DNA of 64,000 bases from Perilla frutescens (GCA_026008535.1 BRKX01000018.1:47981588-48045587); one strand, 5' to 3'; shown: positions 25,201 to 37,095, counted from the stretch's first letter. The notes: a model not told the origin generated them from the letters alone. Numbers and translations: made by a program.

Positions 25201-25798
25201 TATGATCAAAATATTCAACTTGGGATCCAATGTAAATTATGAATCACCAACCTTTTCTTTCATTTAATTTTAATTTATTATCTAGTTATTTGTAAGGTTA
25301 CTGATCAGTACATTATTTGAACTGTAGGTTTCTTTCTCCTTTCCTGGATTGGAAGAGCTAACAATCTCGAGTTATGAAGGCAGAATGAGTTTATTTTCGT
25401 CTTCAATGGCCGCAAATATTCTTGTCAGTCTCAGAAAATTAGTGATATATGATTGTAAAGAGATGGTAAAAGTGATTGAAGACGAAAAAGAGGAGGAGAA
25501 TGCGGTGAGTAGTGGTGGTGCTCAAACCACCACGACTATTCTATTTCCTAAGTTGCAGGAACTGAAGTTGATTTATTTAGAAAAATTGGAGAGCTTTTGC
25601 GAATGGAAATGTGACGTTAAGTTGCCTTCGTTAAGCACAGTAGACATTTACAAGTGCTCGAATATGAAAATTTTCACCCAAGGACCCCTAATTACACCAA
25701 ATTTAGAAAGTGTCGAGATAGACTTTAATAAAGTTTTGGAAAGTGGTGAAAAGGATTTGAATGGCGCGCTGGACCAACGTTACTTGGCTCGACAGAAG
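22217..25798 (+). CDS. CNL-type (CC-NBS-LRR) disease-resistance protein, copy B, interrupted by one in-frame TAG
   Basis: Complete N-terminus: MAEIAAGFVGPAIEVVKWIG, a coiled coil (about 30-125) with REVEDWL as in RPS2/RPS5-type CC domains, P-loop GMGGLGKTT (179-187), LLVLDDVW (256-263), GLPIAL (341-346), MHD (469-471), then LRRs. At 24125-24127 the codon is TAG where copies A and P have TTG (Leu), so translation would stop after 636 residues. The same frame then stays open to the proposed donor at 25231 (1005 codons in all). The next LRR exon is 25328-25798, phase 0, donor AAG/GTAATT. Either a recent null allele or a gene making a shortened CC-NB-ARC protein with few LRRs. The frame after the stop has not decayed, which favours a recent mutation or a sequencing error. 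Confidence 0.85.
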
Positions 25799-28144
25799 GT
25801 AATTTATAAGAACAACTAATATATATATTCTTAATTATTTTCTATCTTAATTAATTAATGGCACGTGTGTCTAGCTACTAGCTTTGTTAGTCCAAACAGA
25901 TTGTATATATGTGTTAATAGAAACGTGGAGGAATAATATAATATAATTGTGTGTGTATATATATTTCATATTTGTGATGTTTTTCTAAATCTTAATTGAG
26001 ACTTTCTCTCTCTCATCTCTCATTAAGGAGATGACCTTATAATTAAGTTTTTATTATTTACTCTCCTAAACTGACCATTTTGGCATGTACTAATATCTTC
26101 AGGAACAACAAAGAGTAAGGCTTGCTTCTATAAACTCAATGATCGAATTTTCTTCACTTTTCACAACAGATGAAGATTAAGAAACAAAGAGTGAAATCAA
26201 GGAGCAACAAAATTGGTAAGCCAATTTCATTTCTTTGATCGGAATTTTCTTCAGTTTTTGCAATTTTATATTGATTATTATGAATGAGTTTTGTATTGTA
26301 AGTAACATAGTTTTCAACTCTTATTAATTCTACGATAATATTATTATATTCTTTGAAATTGAAGAAATTGATTGTGATTATTTAAAAATATTTTATTGCA
26401 AAAACATAAAATAAAGATTAATGCATCCAAAAGGTTTGACCCGGAATCCTTTCTCTAATTAATTAATTGACAAAAGTTGGTTTTGCATCTTCATTGTTGG
26501 GAGTTTGATGTTAGGATATACCATGGACATATCTTTGGATGAACTCTCATTCTTTTCACAAGATGATTTTAATTTTTAATTTTATTTAATTATTGATGCT
26601 TGGAGTTTATTCCATTAAATTAGTTGTTATCCCATTATATATTTGTGTTGACAAAGAATAATATATTAACAATTATTAATTATGGTTTATTGGGTTTATA
26701 TTTATTTTTCATAATTTAATTTTCATTTCTTTTAGTTAATAATTGATTATTATGGTTGATTATTCCACATTTAGGGTATTTAATTTTTTAAAAATTCACT
26801 TCTTAGCAATAAAAGTTAACTATGATTGGTTATACTATAATAATTTTTATTTTTATAATAAGCATAATTATAATTAATAGTGAATTTGATAGTGCTTCGT
26901 CGCATATGAATGTGTTTACATTAGCACGTTGGATGTTCTCAAATATCCTTCAATCAAATAATCATAACTTCTTAGATGAAAATTGGCAAGCACTTTTATT
27001 GAGAAACTATTTTTCAACCATATAAGTCCTGTCATTTAATTATTTCTTAATAAAAGTAGTTTTGCATGCTCCATTATCATATGAAAGTAGTTTTTTTCTC
27101 TTAATCAGGAAAACAACAAATTCAGCAGTAGAAGAAGAAGGAAGAAAGGGTGAAATAGAGGAGGAACAAAATTCATAATTCTTCAACATTATATATATGA
27201 TGTGGTAAGCCGCTTTCATTTCTTTCATTGGAATTACATTTCTAAGTTTAATTTTACAATTTTATATGATCATCTAGCAGTAGTGCCAACAATTTTATCT
27301 ACCCAAAATTTCAATTCTTAATAATAAAAGTTAACTAGGATTGGGTTATATTATTTGAAAGTGAGTAATTTCATTATGATAATTTAAAAATATTTTATTT
27401 GATGCATCACATTTGTTCTCTTATTTGGTAACTGCGGTCATATTTGTATTTTATGTTGTTGAAATCCCTTAATTCATTTTTTCTCATATCGTGTGTGATT
27501 TGTTTATTTTATGGCCGGTATATTTTCCCTCTTCAATGATTTTCTATTCTTCAAGTTCTCATTTCATTTTATGCATGTTATTTTTTTTTCTAAATTCTTC
27601 ATTCTCTTTATTCTGACATTTTTTTTTTGTTGGCTTCGGATTTTGGATTTCTATGGGGCTCATTTTCAGGTTTGTCGTATTTGTTGTTTCCTCGGCTTTC
27701 GAGATAGGATGGTGGTTATTTCCCTTTTGATTTTGAAACTTTGTACTGTTCATTTTTATTCTAACGGTTTTCTACGTATTTGTTCTTAAACGTTTTCATA
27801 TATTAGAGGATACTCTTTTTCCTACTCGAGGGTTTTCCCACAGGATTTACCTCGAGAGGTTTTAATGAGGTCCGGCTCTCCGAGGTTTCAATTTGTGATT
27901 CAAGAGAGTTTTAGGTGTTGTTTGTTCTTTTTCGTTTTCCATTTATTTATAAAAATCTTATTTGACTTACTTTAAAATAAAAGTGGTAATATGGCACAAA
28001 AGAGCAACACTCTGTCACTACATATTATGGAAACCAAAGGGGCTGAGGTTAACATAATTGATAATATTGGAGAATTATTTTAATAATATACATTGCACGG
28101 GAAATAGCATATACAATTTAAATTTTAATCATGCATAAATATAA
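25798..28144. repeat. Segmental duplication, unit 1 (partner 32716-35171)
   Basis: Collinear, closely similar sequence, including the 3' end of the last LRR exon, the tail exons and about 2 kb of non-coding flank. The part around 27820-27890 (ACTCGAGGGTTTTCCCACAG) resembles terminal sequence of plant retroelements, but I could not define an element. Confidence 0.85.
26103..27178 (+). other. Charged-tail exons of CNL-B: one decayed set and one intact terminal exon
   Basis: 26103-26215 corresponds to the two small tail exons of copy A but is damaged: the first is cut to GAACAACAAAGA and the second has an in-frame TAA. Exon 27109-27178 is intact: acceptor TTAATCAG, then KTTNSAVEEEGRKG and EIEEEQNS, then TAA. 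If B is spliced at all, this is the likely end of the protein. Confidence 0.5.
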
Positions 28145-28939
28145 GTGTATAATTAGTTGATGCCCTAGCTAGGGACTCATGGAATGAGATTAGCATGTTA
28201 TAATATTAGTGGTTTCACTATGAAGCTATGAGGTTTTTCTTTCATTTTTCTACAATATCAATTTCTCATGCTTTAATTAAATTTTGTAATTATTAATTAG
28301 AGACTAATATTAAAATTAAATACTGAAAAATAATTCTAAAATTAAACTAAAATACAAAAAAAATGAAATTGAAAAAAACTAATAAATGTGATAGGGAAAC
28401 AGAGGATGTAACAAGGTTTGGTAACGAAGAATTTCATCATCTTTGTTTCCATGCATATAGGCAAATTAAAGCAAACGAGAACCTTAGTTCCAAAACGTCG
28501 TCGCATCTTCTATTTCGACTATGGAATTATTGTCTCGTGCATTTTAATATTTTGTTAATTGTTTTCTAGTCATTTTTAATAGATAATTATGGAATTTTTA
28601 AAACGTGTATGATAATTAAAAATTCATACGATTGAAAATAAGAGATGAAACGTCATTCTAAAATATGAGATCTTTTCTGTCTTATTAACAACGATCTAAT
28701 CAAATAGTTCCATCATTTCTTTCAAATAGTATTTCATTTTTTGGAATGAGGGGAAATTAAAATATCACCCGTAATCTTAGTACATTTTTGTCATCTAATT
28801 TTATTATCAAGTTTTCACTAATTTTGATTGAATTGAATATGTTTTAATGCTTCACTTAATATATAGAATGTGAACGTTTTTTTCATTCGAGTTGAATACA
28901 ATCATATGGAAAATAACACTCAACGTCCTCTTTTTTCTC
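28145..28939. other. Intergenic stretch containing the empty site of a MITE
   Basis: No gene. 28600-28860 matches 56690-57180 except that the latter contains an extra 250 bp (Stowaway-type MITE). Confidence 0.6.
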
Positions 28940-29290
28940 AACATATCCTTAAAAGCTTATTTTTGCATAAAAACAACATATATATAGACAACAATTTAAG
29001 ATTATAGTAGAGATAAAACTATAATATACATAGACAAATACAAATTATTAAACCCAATCTATCTAAAGTTGCTAAGTCATCCCAACTTTAAGCATCCTCT
29101 CGCGAAGAATATCAAACACCATATTGCTCTTCCTCACATTCTTCTTCATGAAATTGTATGCATAATCTATCACCACCCTCTTCCCTAAATTTGCACCCTT
29201 CTTCACCATCACCTCATGCTCCTCCACGCTCAATCCAAATCCTCGATCTTCGCCTCCACTCCTCGCTCATCTCATTTTAAAATATAGGCA
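28940..29290 (-). pseudogene. HAK/KUP potassium-transporter C-terminal fragment 1
   Basis: On the minus strand the sequence matches fragment 2 (31846-32108) but lacks the GVVHL segment through an internal deletion, and has an extra stop (GMT then TAG) just before the family's C-terminus. Recognisable parts: KRVVIDYAYNFMKKNVR and MLKVGMT. No membrane part or upstream exons are present. Confidence 0.6.
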
Positions 29291-29385
29291 TATAAACCAA
29301 TATCAGTAACTAAACAATTTGATTTCCACCCTTACAAAAAACATATCAAACCAGCTAGACTGAATTCTAAAGACATAAACATACC

Positions 29386-29790
29386 ATCTAACAAATCACA
29401 ACTAATATTTTGATACTATTATTCAATTTAAATGGTACTGGACAGCATACAGAGTGATACAAACATAAAACATACCATCTAACAAAACACAACTAATATT
29501 TTGATACTATTATGCATATCAAATAGTACTAGACAGCATACAGATTGATACAAAGACAACGAATATTTTGATACTATTGTGCATATCAAATGGTACTAGA
29601 CAACATACAGAGTGATACAAACATAAAACATACCATATTACCATCTAACAAAATACAACTAATATTTTGATACTATTATGCATATAAAATGATACTAGAC
29701 AGCATACAGAGTGATACAAACATAAAACATACCATTTAACAAAACACAACTAATATTTCGATACTAGTAAGCATACAAAGTGATACTACA
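29386..29790. repeat. Minisatellite, about five units of 80-92 bp
   Basis: Units contain ACCATCTAACAAAACACAAC, ATATTTTGATACTATTATG, GGTACTAGACAGCATACAGA and GTGATACAAACATAAAACAT. A second, slightly shorter array of the same unit is at 35870-36270. Confidence 0.85.
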
Positions 29791-30605
29791 CCCCACAAAA
29801 ATAAAATAAAAATATAATTTATAATAATTATATAAAATTTCAAATTAAGTAGACAAATGAACACATCAAATGGTACCACTCAATTTCCAATGTCATACTC
29901 AATACACACAAGTCAAAATGTACAAAAAAACACAAAAACCAAATATGTCCTAAAAATCAGATACTCACAAGTATCTCATTTGGTACTAATAATCGGTAGC
30001 ATTGATACTCCATATACAAATGTACACAATTTAAAACAAAACAGATGCAAACTTGGTTTCCTCAAAATAATTTCGTTAATATATGTATCAAACAGCTCTT
30101 ACCAATTACCATAAATGATAAATTCAAACAAAATGGGTAGGGGGAAATCGAAAGCGAGTTAGAGACAGAATGCCGGAAAAACCTGATAGAATCGATTGGT
30201 GAGGTAAGGGCGGTCTGCATTCCATCGCGGAGTGGAAGGGCTAGCTACTTCAGAATCCATCTAATTTCTTCTGCAATTTTAAAACCCTAACAACATTTAA
30301 CTACAAATCTACAATTGCCTTATATATATATATATATATGTTGTATGCGTATCAATTAACACATTCACACATCAATAGCCATGAATTCGAACAGAAGCTT
30401 GGATTTTTTCTTCTGCGTGGCGTGCGTGAAGATGAAAGAGAGTAGCAAAGTCACTGATGGAATGAGCGCGTGCGTGAAGATGAAAGAGAGTAGAAAATTC
30501 ACTGATGGAATGAGCGAGATTGGGGCGGATGGAATCGGAAGAGCAATCGAGATAGAGATTGAGAGAGAGAGAGAGAGAGAATGACTGAAATGAGGAAAAA
30601 AATAT
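29386..30605. repeat. Duplicated 1.2-kb block R, copy 1 (partner 35868-37095)
   Basis: The minisatellite plus about 800 bases. It includes a reading frame from 30381 (MNSNRSLDFFFCVACVKMKE) containing a repeated KMKES motif and ending in a GA-repeat-derived acidic/Arg run. Copy 2 has this frame disrupted, and I do not recognise the protein. The homology between the copies stops sharply at about 30612. Confidence 0.7.
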
Positions 30606-31740
30606 TTATATCCCTGATACGGTATTTTATACCTCAAATAATAAGTCCTGTCATGTGCAAGTGTACACGGATGTAGCAAGCAATGATACGAGTCGAACCA
30701 CAAGGAATAGGAGATATATTCTAAGATGCACAAGTAATGCCTAATTAAATCTCAATCACTATTTAAACCAAATACGTCAAAGGAATTGTTGTTCACTTCA
30801 TTCATCAATTCAACATAAAGATTAAAAATTTATAATAACTTCCAACACTAAAGAGAGGAAATTTACGGGTTAACAAAGAGGTTTAGGGTGTTGGATCCTT
30901 GATTTAAGGGTTTACACAAACATGAAGATCATATATAAATCAAAACTTTATTTATGACAAGGGTTTGTTCATTTAGGCATTTTCTCAAACACCTAATATG
31001 CAAAAATGATGTTAAACTTGCTATCTCTAACAAGCATTTCACTCAAACATACAAAGAGTCCCCTCCACAAATTACAAACCTAAATGCTCATACATCTTTC
31101 AAAGTATAACCACAAGGTCTCATAGATCACCAACAAACACCAGATGAGCAAAACTAATCACCCATTGAGCATAAAGATAAACATAAATGGAGGCCACCCA
31201 TAAACATTAACAATCACAACTATGATCCACAAGATTTAATCAAAGAAATATACATTCATCCCACATTCATAATAAACTTCCTCATTTCAAAGATCCTTCA
31301 CCACAACCCTAATCAAATTTGCTACTCATAATCTTAAAAGCAAAATAAATTACTTGAACATAAATCATAAATAGAGATTAGATTAAACCAATAGAATGTA
31401 CAAAGATTGCACAAGATCCTTCCACATCAATTCTTCAAACTTCAAGAACTCCTCTTTACAAGCCCAAGCCCTCTTCCTCCTCTCATTTTTATGGTTCTAT
31501 CCTTGATTTTCTAGGGGAGAAGGGGTATAGGGATTGGGAGAAATTTTAGAGTTTGATCAATTTTTTCTGTTGAAATCTGTGTGTCTCCTTCAAAAATCGC
31601 TCCTGGTTACAAATTAGAGAGAAAGGAGCAGATAAGGCACGCAAAACAGGGCGTCTGGGCGCGACACAGGCTCGGTCGCGCCCAGGTCGCGCTGTAGCTC
31701 GCGCCAGAGAAGGGCGCGAGGGAGTGCCTTAGAAGCTTAT
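30606..31740. mobile_element. Probable LTR-retroelement-derived insertion, unclassified
   Basis: Present only in the first copy of block R. The start (TGTGCAAGTGTACACGGATG, then GAGTCGAACCACAAGGAAT) resembles the non-coding part of plant gypsy-like retroelements. The end (31640-31720) is GC-rich with repeated GGGCGCGA/GGTCGCGC motifs. No coding domains. Ends and TSD not defined. Confidence 0.35.
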
Positions 31741-31845
31741 ATATCCATAAAACAACATATAGACAACAATTTAACATTATAGTAGAAATAAAACTATAAT
31801 ATACATATATATATAGGCAAATACAAATTATAAAACCCAATTTAT

Positions 31846-32108
31846 CTAAAGCTGGTAAGTCATCCCAACTTTAAGCATCCTCTTGTGAGGAATATCGAAC
31901 ACCGTATTGCTCTGCCTCACATTCTTCTTCATGAAATTATATGCATAATCTATCACTACCCTCTTCCCAAAATTTGCGCCCTTCGACGCCATCACCTCAT
32001 GCTCCCCTACCAGGTGCACCACCCCACTCTTCCATGCTCGATCCAAATCCCCGATCTCCGTTTCCACTCCTCGCTCGTCTCCTTTTAAAATCTCATCCTC
32101 ATTCTCGA
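31846..32108 (-). pseudogene. HAK5-like potassium-transporter C-terminal fragment 2
   Basis: The minus-strand frame reads GVETEIGDLDRAWKSGVVHL and continues with EVMASKG, KRVVIDYAYNFMKKNVR, IPHKRMLKVGMTYQL, stop. This is the cytosolic C-terminus of HAK5-type K+ uptake transporters (family pattern GVV-LLGE-EV and LL-VGMTY). Only the last 85 or so residues are present. Upstream it runs directly into a WEE1-like fragment at 32110, so it is a chimera of gene pieces, not a transporter. Confidence 0.7.
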
Positions 32109-32109
32109 T

Positions 32110-32211
32110 TTAATTAATGTTTTTCTTGATCTTTTGGAGCCTCCCAAAAATTGGATTTTGGACTAGTTCTCTAGCAGATGGTCTTCTAACAGGATCAGCA
32201 TCCATCATGGC
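32110..32211 (-). pseudogene. WEE1-like protein kinase, last-exon fragment
   Basis: After a TTTTCAG acceptor the minus strand encodes 33 residues: AMMDADPVRRPSAREL, then NPIF, RLQKIKKNIN and TAA. The M-DPDP-RRPSA-EL--NPIF pattern is subdomain XI of kinases, closest in my memory to plant WEE1 C-termini. No kinase core lies within the adjoining sequence. Its stop codon is followed within a few bases by the HAK fragment. Confidence 0.5.
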
Positions 32212-32369
32212 CTGAAAATCAACGAGTCATAAAATGTATGCAATGGAACAACTTTTATCAAATTGAAGCATTTATAGCTTCTAATTCTACAGGACTCTAG
32301 AGATTCTCAAATGCTTGAGTTTAAGTTTGAAAAAAAAAGAGGCAAAGCACCAGTCGAAAAGAGCTCATT

Positions 32370-34202
32370 CTGATTGTGATGAGATGGTAAAAGTGATTGA
32401 AGACGGGAAAGAGGAGGAGAATGTGGTGAGTAGTGGTGGTGCTCAAACCACCACGACTATTCTATTTCCTAAATTGCAGGAACTGGAGTTGATTTCTTTA
32501 GAAAAATTGGAGAGCTTTTGCGAATGGAAATGTGACGTTGAGTTGCTTTCATTGAGGAAAGTAGACATTTGGCGGTGCTCTAATATGAAAATTTTCTCCC
32601 GGGGACTAATTACACCAAATTTAGAAAGTGTCGAGATAGACGGGAATAAAGTTTTGGAAAGTGGTGAAAAAGATTTGAATGGCACGTTGGAACAACGTTA
32701 CATGGCTCAACAGAAGGTAATTTATAAGAACAACTAATATATATATTCTTAATTATTTTCTATCTTAATTAATTAATGGCACGCGTGTATATATGTGTTA
32801 ATAGAAACCTGGAGGAATAATATAATATAATTGTGTGTGTATATATATATATATATATATTTGTGATATTTTCTAAATCTTAATTGAGACTTTCTCTCTC
32901 TCATCTCTCATTAAGTAGATGACCTTATAATTAAGCTTTTATTATTTACACCCACTCACTCATCCATTTTGGCATGCACTAATATAATCAGAAAAAACAA
33001 AAAGAAAAAGAAGCTTATGATGAAGATGTAAAGAAGGAAGAAGAAGTGGAAGAGAAACAAAGGTAAGAACATTCTAAATTAATTATTCGACCACATGACT
33101 CACTAAATTAAGTTTGCTTCTATAAACTCACTCATCCAATTTGGCACTAGCATAATCAGGATAACAACAACAGATGAAGATGAAGAAACAAAGAGTGAAA
33201 TCGAGGAGGAACAAAATTTGTAAGCCAATTTCATTTCTTTGATTGGAATTTTCTTCAGTTTTCGCAATTTTATATGATCAGCTACCACCTACAACTTTAT
33301 CTACCTAAATATATTGATTATTATGAGTGAGTTTTGTATTGTAAGTAACATAGTTTTCAACTCTCATTAATTCTACGATAATATTATTATATTCTTTGAA
33401 ATTGAAGAAATTGATTGTGATTATTTAAAAATATTTTATTGCAAAAACATAAAATAAAGATTAATGCATCCAAAAGGTCTGACCCGGAATCCTTTCTCTA
33501 ATTAATTAATTGACAAAAGCTGGTTTTGTATCTTCATTGTTGGGAGTTTGGTGTTAGGATATATCATGGACATATCTTTGGATGAACTCACATTCTTTTC
33601 ACAACATGATTTTTATTTTTATTTTTAGTTAATTATTGATTCTTGGAGTTTATTCCATTAAATTAGTTGCTATCCGATTATATATTTGTGTTGACAAAGA
33701 AATAATATATTAACAATTATTAATTATGGTTTATTGGGTTTAATTTTAATTTCTTTTAGTTAATAATTGATTATTATGGTTGATTATTCCACAATTAGGG
33801 TATTTAATTTTTTAAAAATTCACTTCTTAGCAATAAAAGTTAACTATGATTGGTTATACTATAATAATTTTTATTTTTATAATAAGCATCATTATAATTA
33901 ATAGTGAATTTGATAGTGCTCCGTCGCATATGAATGTGTTTACATTAGCACGTTGGATGTTCTGAAATATCCTTCAATCAAATAGTCATAACTTCTTAGA
34001 TGAAAATTGGCATGCACTTTTGTTGAGAAACTAATTTTCAACCATATAAGTCCCGTCATTTAATTATTTCTTAATAAAAGTAGTTTTGCATGCTCCATTA
34101 TCATATGAAAGTAGTTTTTTTCTCTTAATCAGGGAAACAACAAATCCAGCAGTAGAAGAAGAAGGAAGAAAGGGTGAAATAGAGGAAGAACAAAATTCAT
34201 AA
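32370..34202 (+). pseudogene. CNL copy C: last LRR exon (5'-truncated) and charged tail exons only
   Basis: NLR homology starts at about 32370 (CDEMVKVIED) without an acceptor and runs to 32716 (donor AAG/GTAATT). Tail exons are intact and phase-compatible: 32992-33062 (KKQKEKEAYDEDVKKEEE, then EEKQ), 33160-33223 (TTTDEDEETKSEIEEEQNL, stop), and an alternative 34133-34202 (ending EIEEEQNS). CC, NB-ARC and most LRRs are absent, so no receptor can be made, yet every remaining coding piece is open. Confidence 0.75.
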
Positions 34203-35171
34203 TTCTTCAACATTATATATATGATGTGGTAAGCCGCTTTCATTTCTTTCATTGGAATTACATTTCTAAGTTTAATTTTGCAATTTTATATGATCATCTA
34301 GAAGTAGTGCCAACAATTTTATCTACCTAAAATTTCAATTCTTAATAATAAAAGTTAACTAGGATTGGGTTATATTATTTGAAAGTGAGTAATTTCATTA
34401 TGATAATTTAAAAATATTTTATTCGATGCATCACATTTGTTCTCTTATTTGGTAACTGCGGTCATATTTGTATTTTATGTTGTTGAAATCCCTTAATTCA
34501 TTTTTTTCATATCGTGTGTGATTTGTTTATTTTATAGCCGGTATATTTTCCCTCTTCAATGATTTTCTATTCTTCAAGTTCTCATTTCATTTTATGCACG
34601 TTATTTTTTTTCTAAATTCTTCATTCTCTTTATTCTGACATTTTTTATATTTTTTGTTGGCTTCGGATTTTGGATTTCTATGGGGCTCATTTTCAGGTTT
34701 CTCGTATTTGTTGTTTCCCGGGCTTTCGAGATAGGATGGTGGTTATTTCCCTTTTGATTTTGAAACTTTGTACTGTTCATTTTTATTCTAACGGTTTTCT
34801 ACGTATTTGTTCTTAAACGTTTTCATATATTAGAGGATACTCTTTTTCCTACTCGAGGGTTTTCCCACAAGATTTACCTCGAGAGGTTTTAATGAGGTCC
34901 GGCTCTCCGAGGTTTCAATTTGTGATTCACGAGAGTTTTAGGTGTTGTTTGTTCTTTTTCGTTTTCCATTTATTTATAAAAATCTTATTTGACTTACTTT
35001 AAAATAAAAGTGGTAATATGGCACAAAAGAGCAACACTCTGTCACTACATATTATGGAAACCAAAGGGGCTGACGTTAACATAATTGATAATATTGGAGA
35101 ATTATTTTAATAATATACATTGTAAGGGAAATAGTATGTACAATTTAAATTTTAATCATGCATAAATATAA
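32716..35171. repeat. Segmental duplication, unit 2 (partner 25798-28144)
   Basis: Offset about 6.9 kb at the proximal end and 7.0 kb at the distal end. Homology ends after CATGCATAAATATAAGT in both copies. Confidence 0.85.
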
Positions 35172-35867
35172 GTTTCTTAAAGATTATGTTTTAGCCTATA
35201 AATTTTGTTGCAAATTATTTCATGTTTTACATTTTTTAACACATTTCCTCCTAATTTTACCCCTATAAAATCTCTTTCATTAAATATGTTGAGGAAATTA
35301 AGGAGGAATATAGAGGTGCCATAAAGATCTCTCTAAGAGATAAATTAAGATATATAGGAAAATATCACTTCATAGGAAGAGAATGTAAATTTGTCACATT
35401 TTTTAATTTTTAATTTTTGTTGCAAAACTCAAAACATCAATCTTTATGAAAATGAGATCGAAAGTAAATAATTCATATAGCAAAGTTTAAATTAAGATTA
35501 GAGGATCCATATATAAAAATTTTATTCGAGTTTAACCACTATATATATGTATGTATATATATTTAATACATACATGTTATATATCAATTCAAGATATGAA
35601 AGAAAAATTCAATTTAGGATATTAATGATTGAATATTGATATATCATAATATGTATATATACTTTAATTTTCTGTTGTTTTCAATGAAAATTTTATTAAA
35701 AAATAACTATAACGTAACAAAAAAAAACGTAATAAAATAAGTCAAGCATGACAATTTTATGACTTGGTTGGTAGAGTGTGTAGATAAACTCGTGGTTCGA
35801 TAATCACGAGTTCGAATCCTCACCAACTAACGTCTCCTTAGACCCTATTGCATTAGATTGTAAATTT
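35172..35867. other. Non-duplicated spacer with a tRNA-like motif
   Basis: No gene. 35758-35830 has GACTTGGTTGGTAGAGTGTG (A-box-like) and ACGAGTTCGAATCCTC (B-box-like), without a proper acceptor stem; probably a SINE remnant. Confidence 0.45.
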
Positions 35868-37095
35868 ACATACCATCTAACAAATCACAACTAATATTTT
35901 GATACTATTATTCAATTTAAATGGTACTGGACAACATACAGAGTGATACAAGCATAAAACATACCATCTAATAAAACACAACTAATATTTTGATACTATT
36001 ATGCATATCAAATGGTACTAGACAGCATACAGATTGATACAAAGACAACGAATATTTTGATACTATTGTGCATATCAAATGGTACTAGACAAAGTGATAC
36101 AAACATAAAACATACCATCTAACAAAACACAACTAATATTTTGATACTATTATGCATATCAAATGATACTAGACAGCATACAGAGTGATACAAACATAAA
36201 ACATACCATTTAACAAAACACAACTAATATTTTGATATTAGTAAGCATACAAAGTGATACTACACCCCACAAAAATAAAATAAAAATATAATTTATAATA
36301 ATTATATAAAATTTCAAATTAAGTAGACAAATGAACACATCAAATGGTGTCACTCAATTTCCAATGTCATACTCAATACACACAAGTCAAAATGCACAAA
36401 AAAACACAAAAATCAAATATGTCCTAAAAACCAGATACTCACAAATATCTCATTTGGTACTAATAATCGGTAGCATTGATACTCCATATACAAATGTACA
36501 CAATTTAAAACAAAACAGATGCAAACTTGGTTTCCTCAAAATAATTTCGTTAATATATGTATCAAACAGCTCTTACCAATTACCATAAATGATAAATTCA
36601 AACAAAATGGGTAGGGGGAAATCGAAAGCGAGTTAGAGACAGAATGCCGGAAAAACCTGATAGAATCGATTGGTGAGGTAAGGGCGATCTGCATTCCATC
36701 GCGGAGTGGAAGGGCTAGCTACTTCCGAATCCATCTAATTTCTTCTACAATTTTAAAACCCTAACAACATTTAACTACAAATCTACAATTGCCTTTCATA
36801 TATATGTTGTATGCGTATCAATTAACACATTCACACGTCAATCGCCATGAATTCGAACAGAAGCTTGGATTTTTTCTTCTGCGTGGTATGCGTTAAGATG
36901 AAAGAGAGTAGCAAATTCACTGATGGAATGAGCGTGTGCGTGAAGATGAAAGAGTAGAAAATTCACTGATGGAATAAGCGAGATCGGGGCAGATGGAATC
37001 GGAAGAGCAATCGAGATAGAGATAGAGATTGAGAGAGAGAGAGGAGCGGCTAGGGTTAGTTGCAGATAGAGAGAGGGAAAATGACTGAAATGAGG
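35868..37095. repeat. Duplicated block R, copy 2 (minisatellite at 35870-36270)
   Basis: Collinear with 29386-30605. Continues at 37096-37180 into GGTCGGAGCGGGTCGGTCG and GTGTACAGGAGTTTTTGCGT, probably an element end similar to 18895-18930. Confidence 0.75.

Noticed and set aside
24134..25267. A separate LRR-only gene after the stop in CNL-B
   Set aside because: It is in the same frame as the upstream exon and continues the paralogous LRR sequence without a gap; better explained by one nonsense codon.
28145..28270. Start of a new gene after the segmental duplication
   Set aside because: No open frame, splice context or domain.
29386..29790. CRISPR-like repeat array
   Set aside because: Plant nuclear context; direct tandem units without unique spacers: a minisatellite.
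35758..35830. Functional tRNA gene
   Set aside because: A- and B-box-like motifs are present, but I could not fold a proper acceptor stem and the arm spacing is off; kept as a SINE-like relic.
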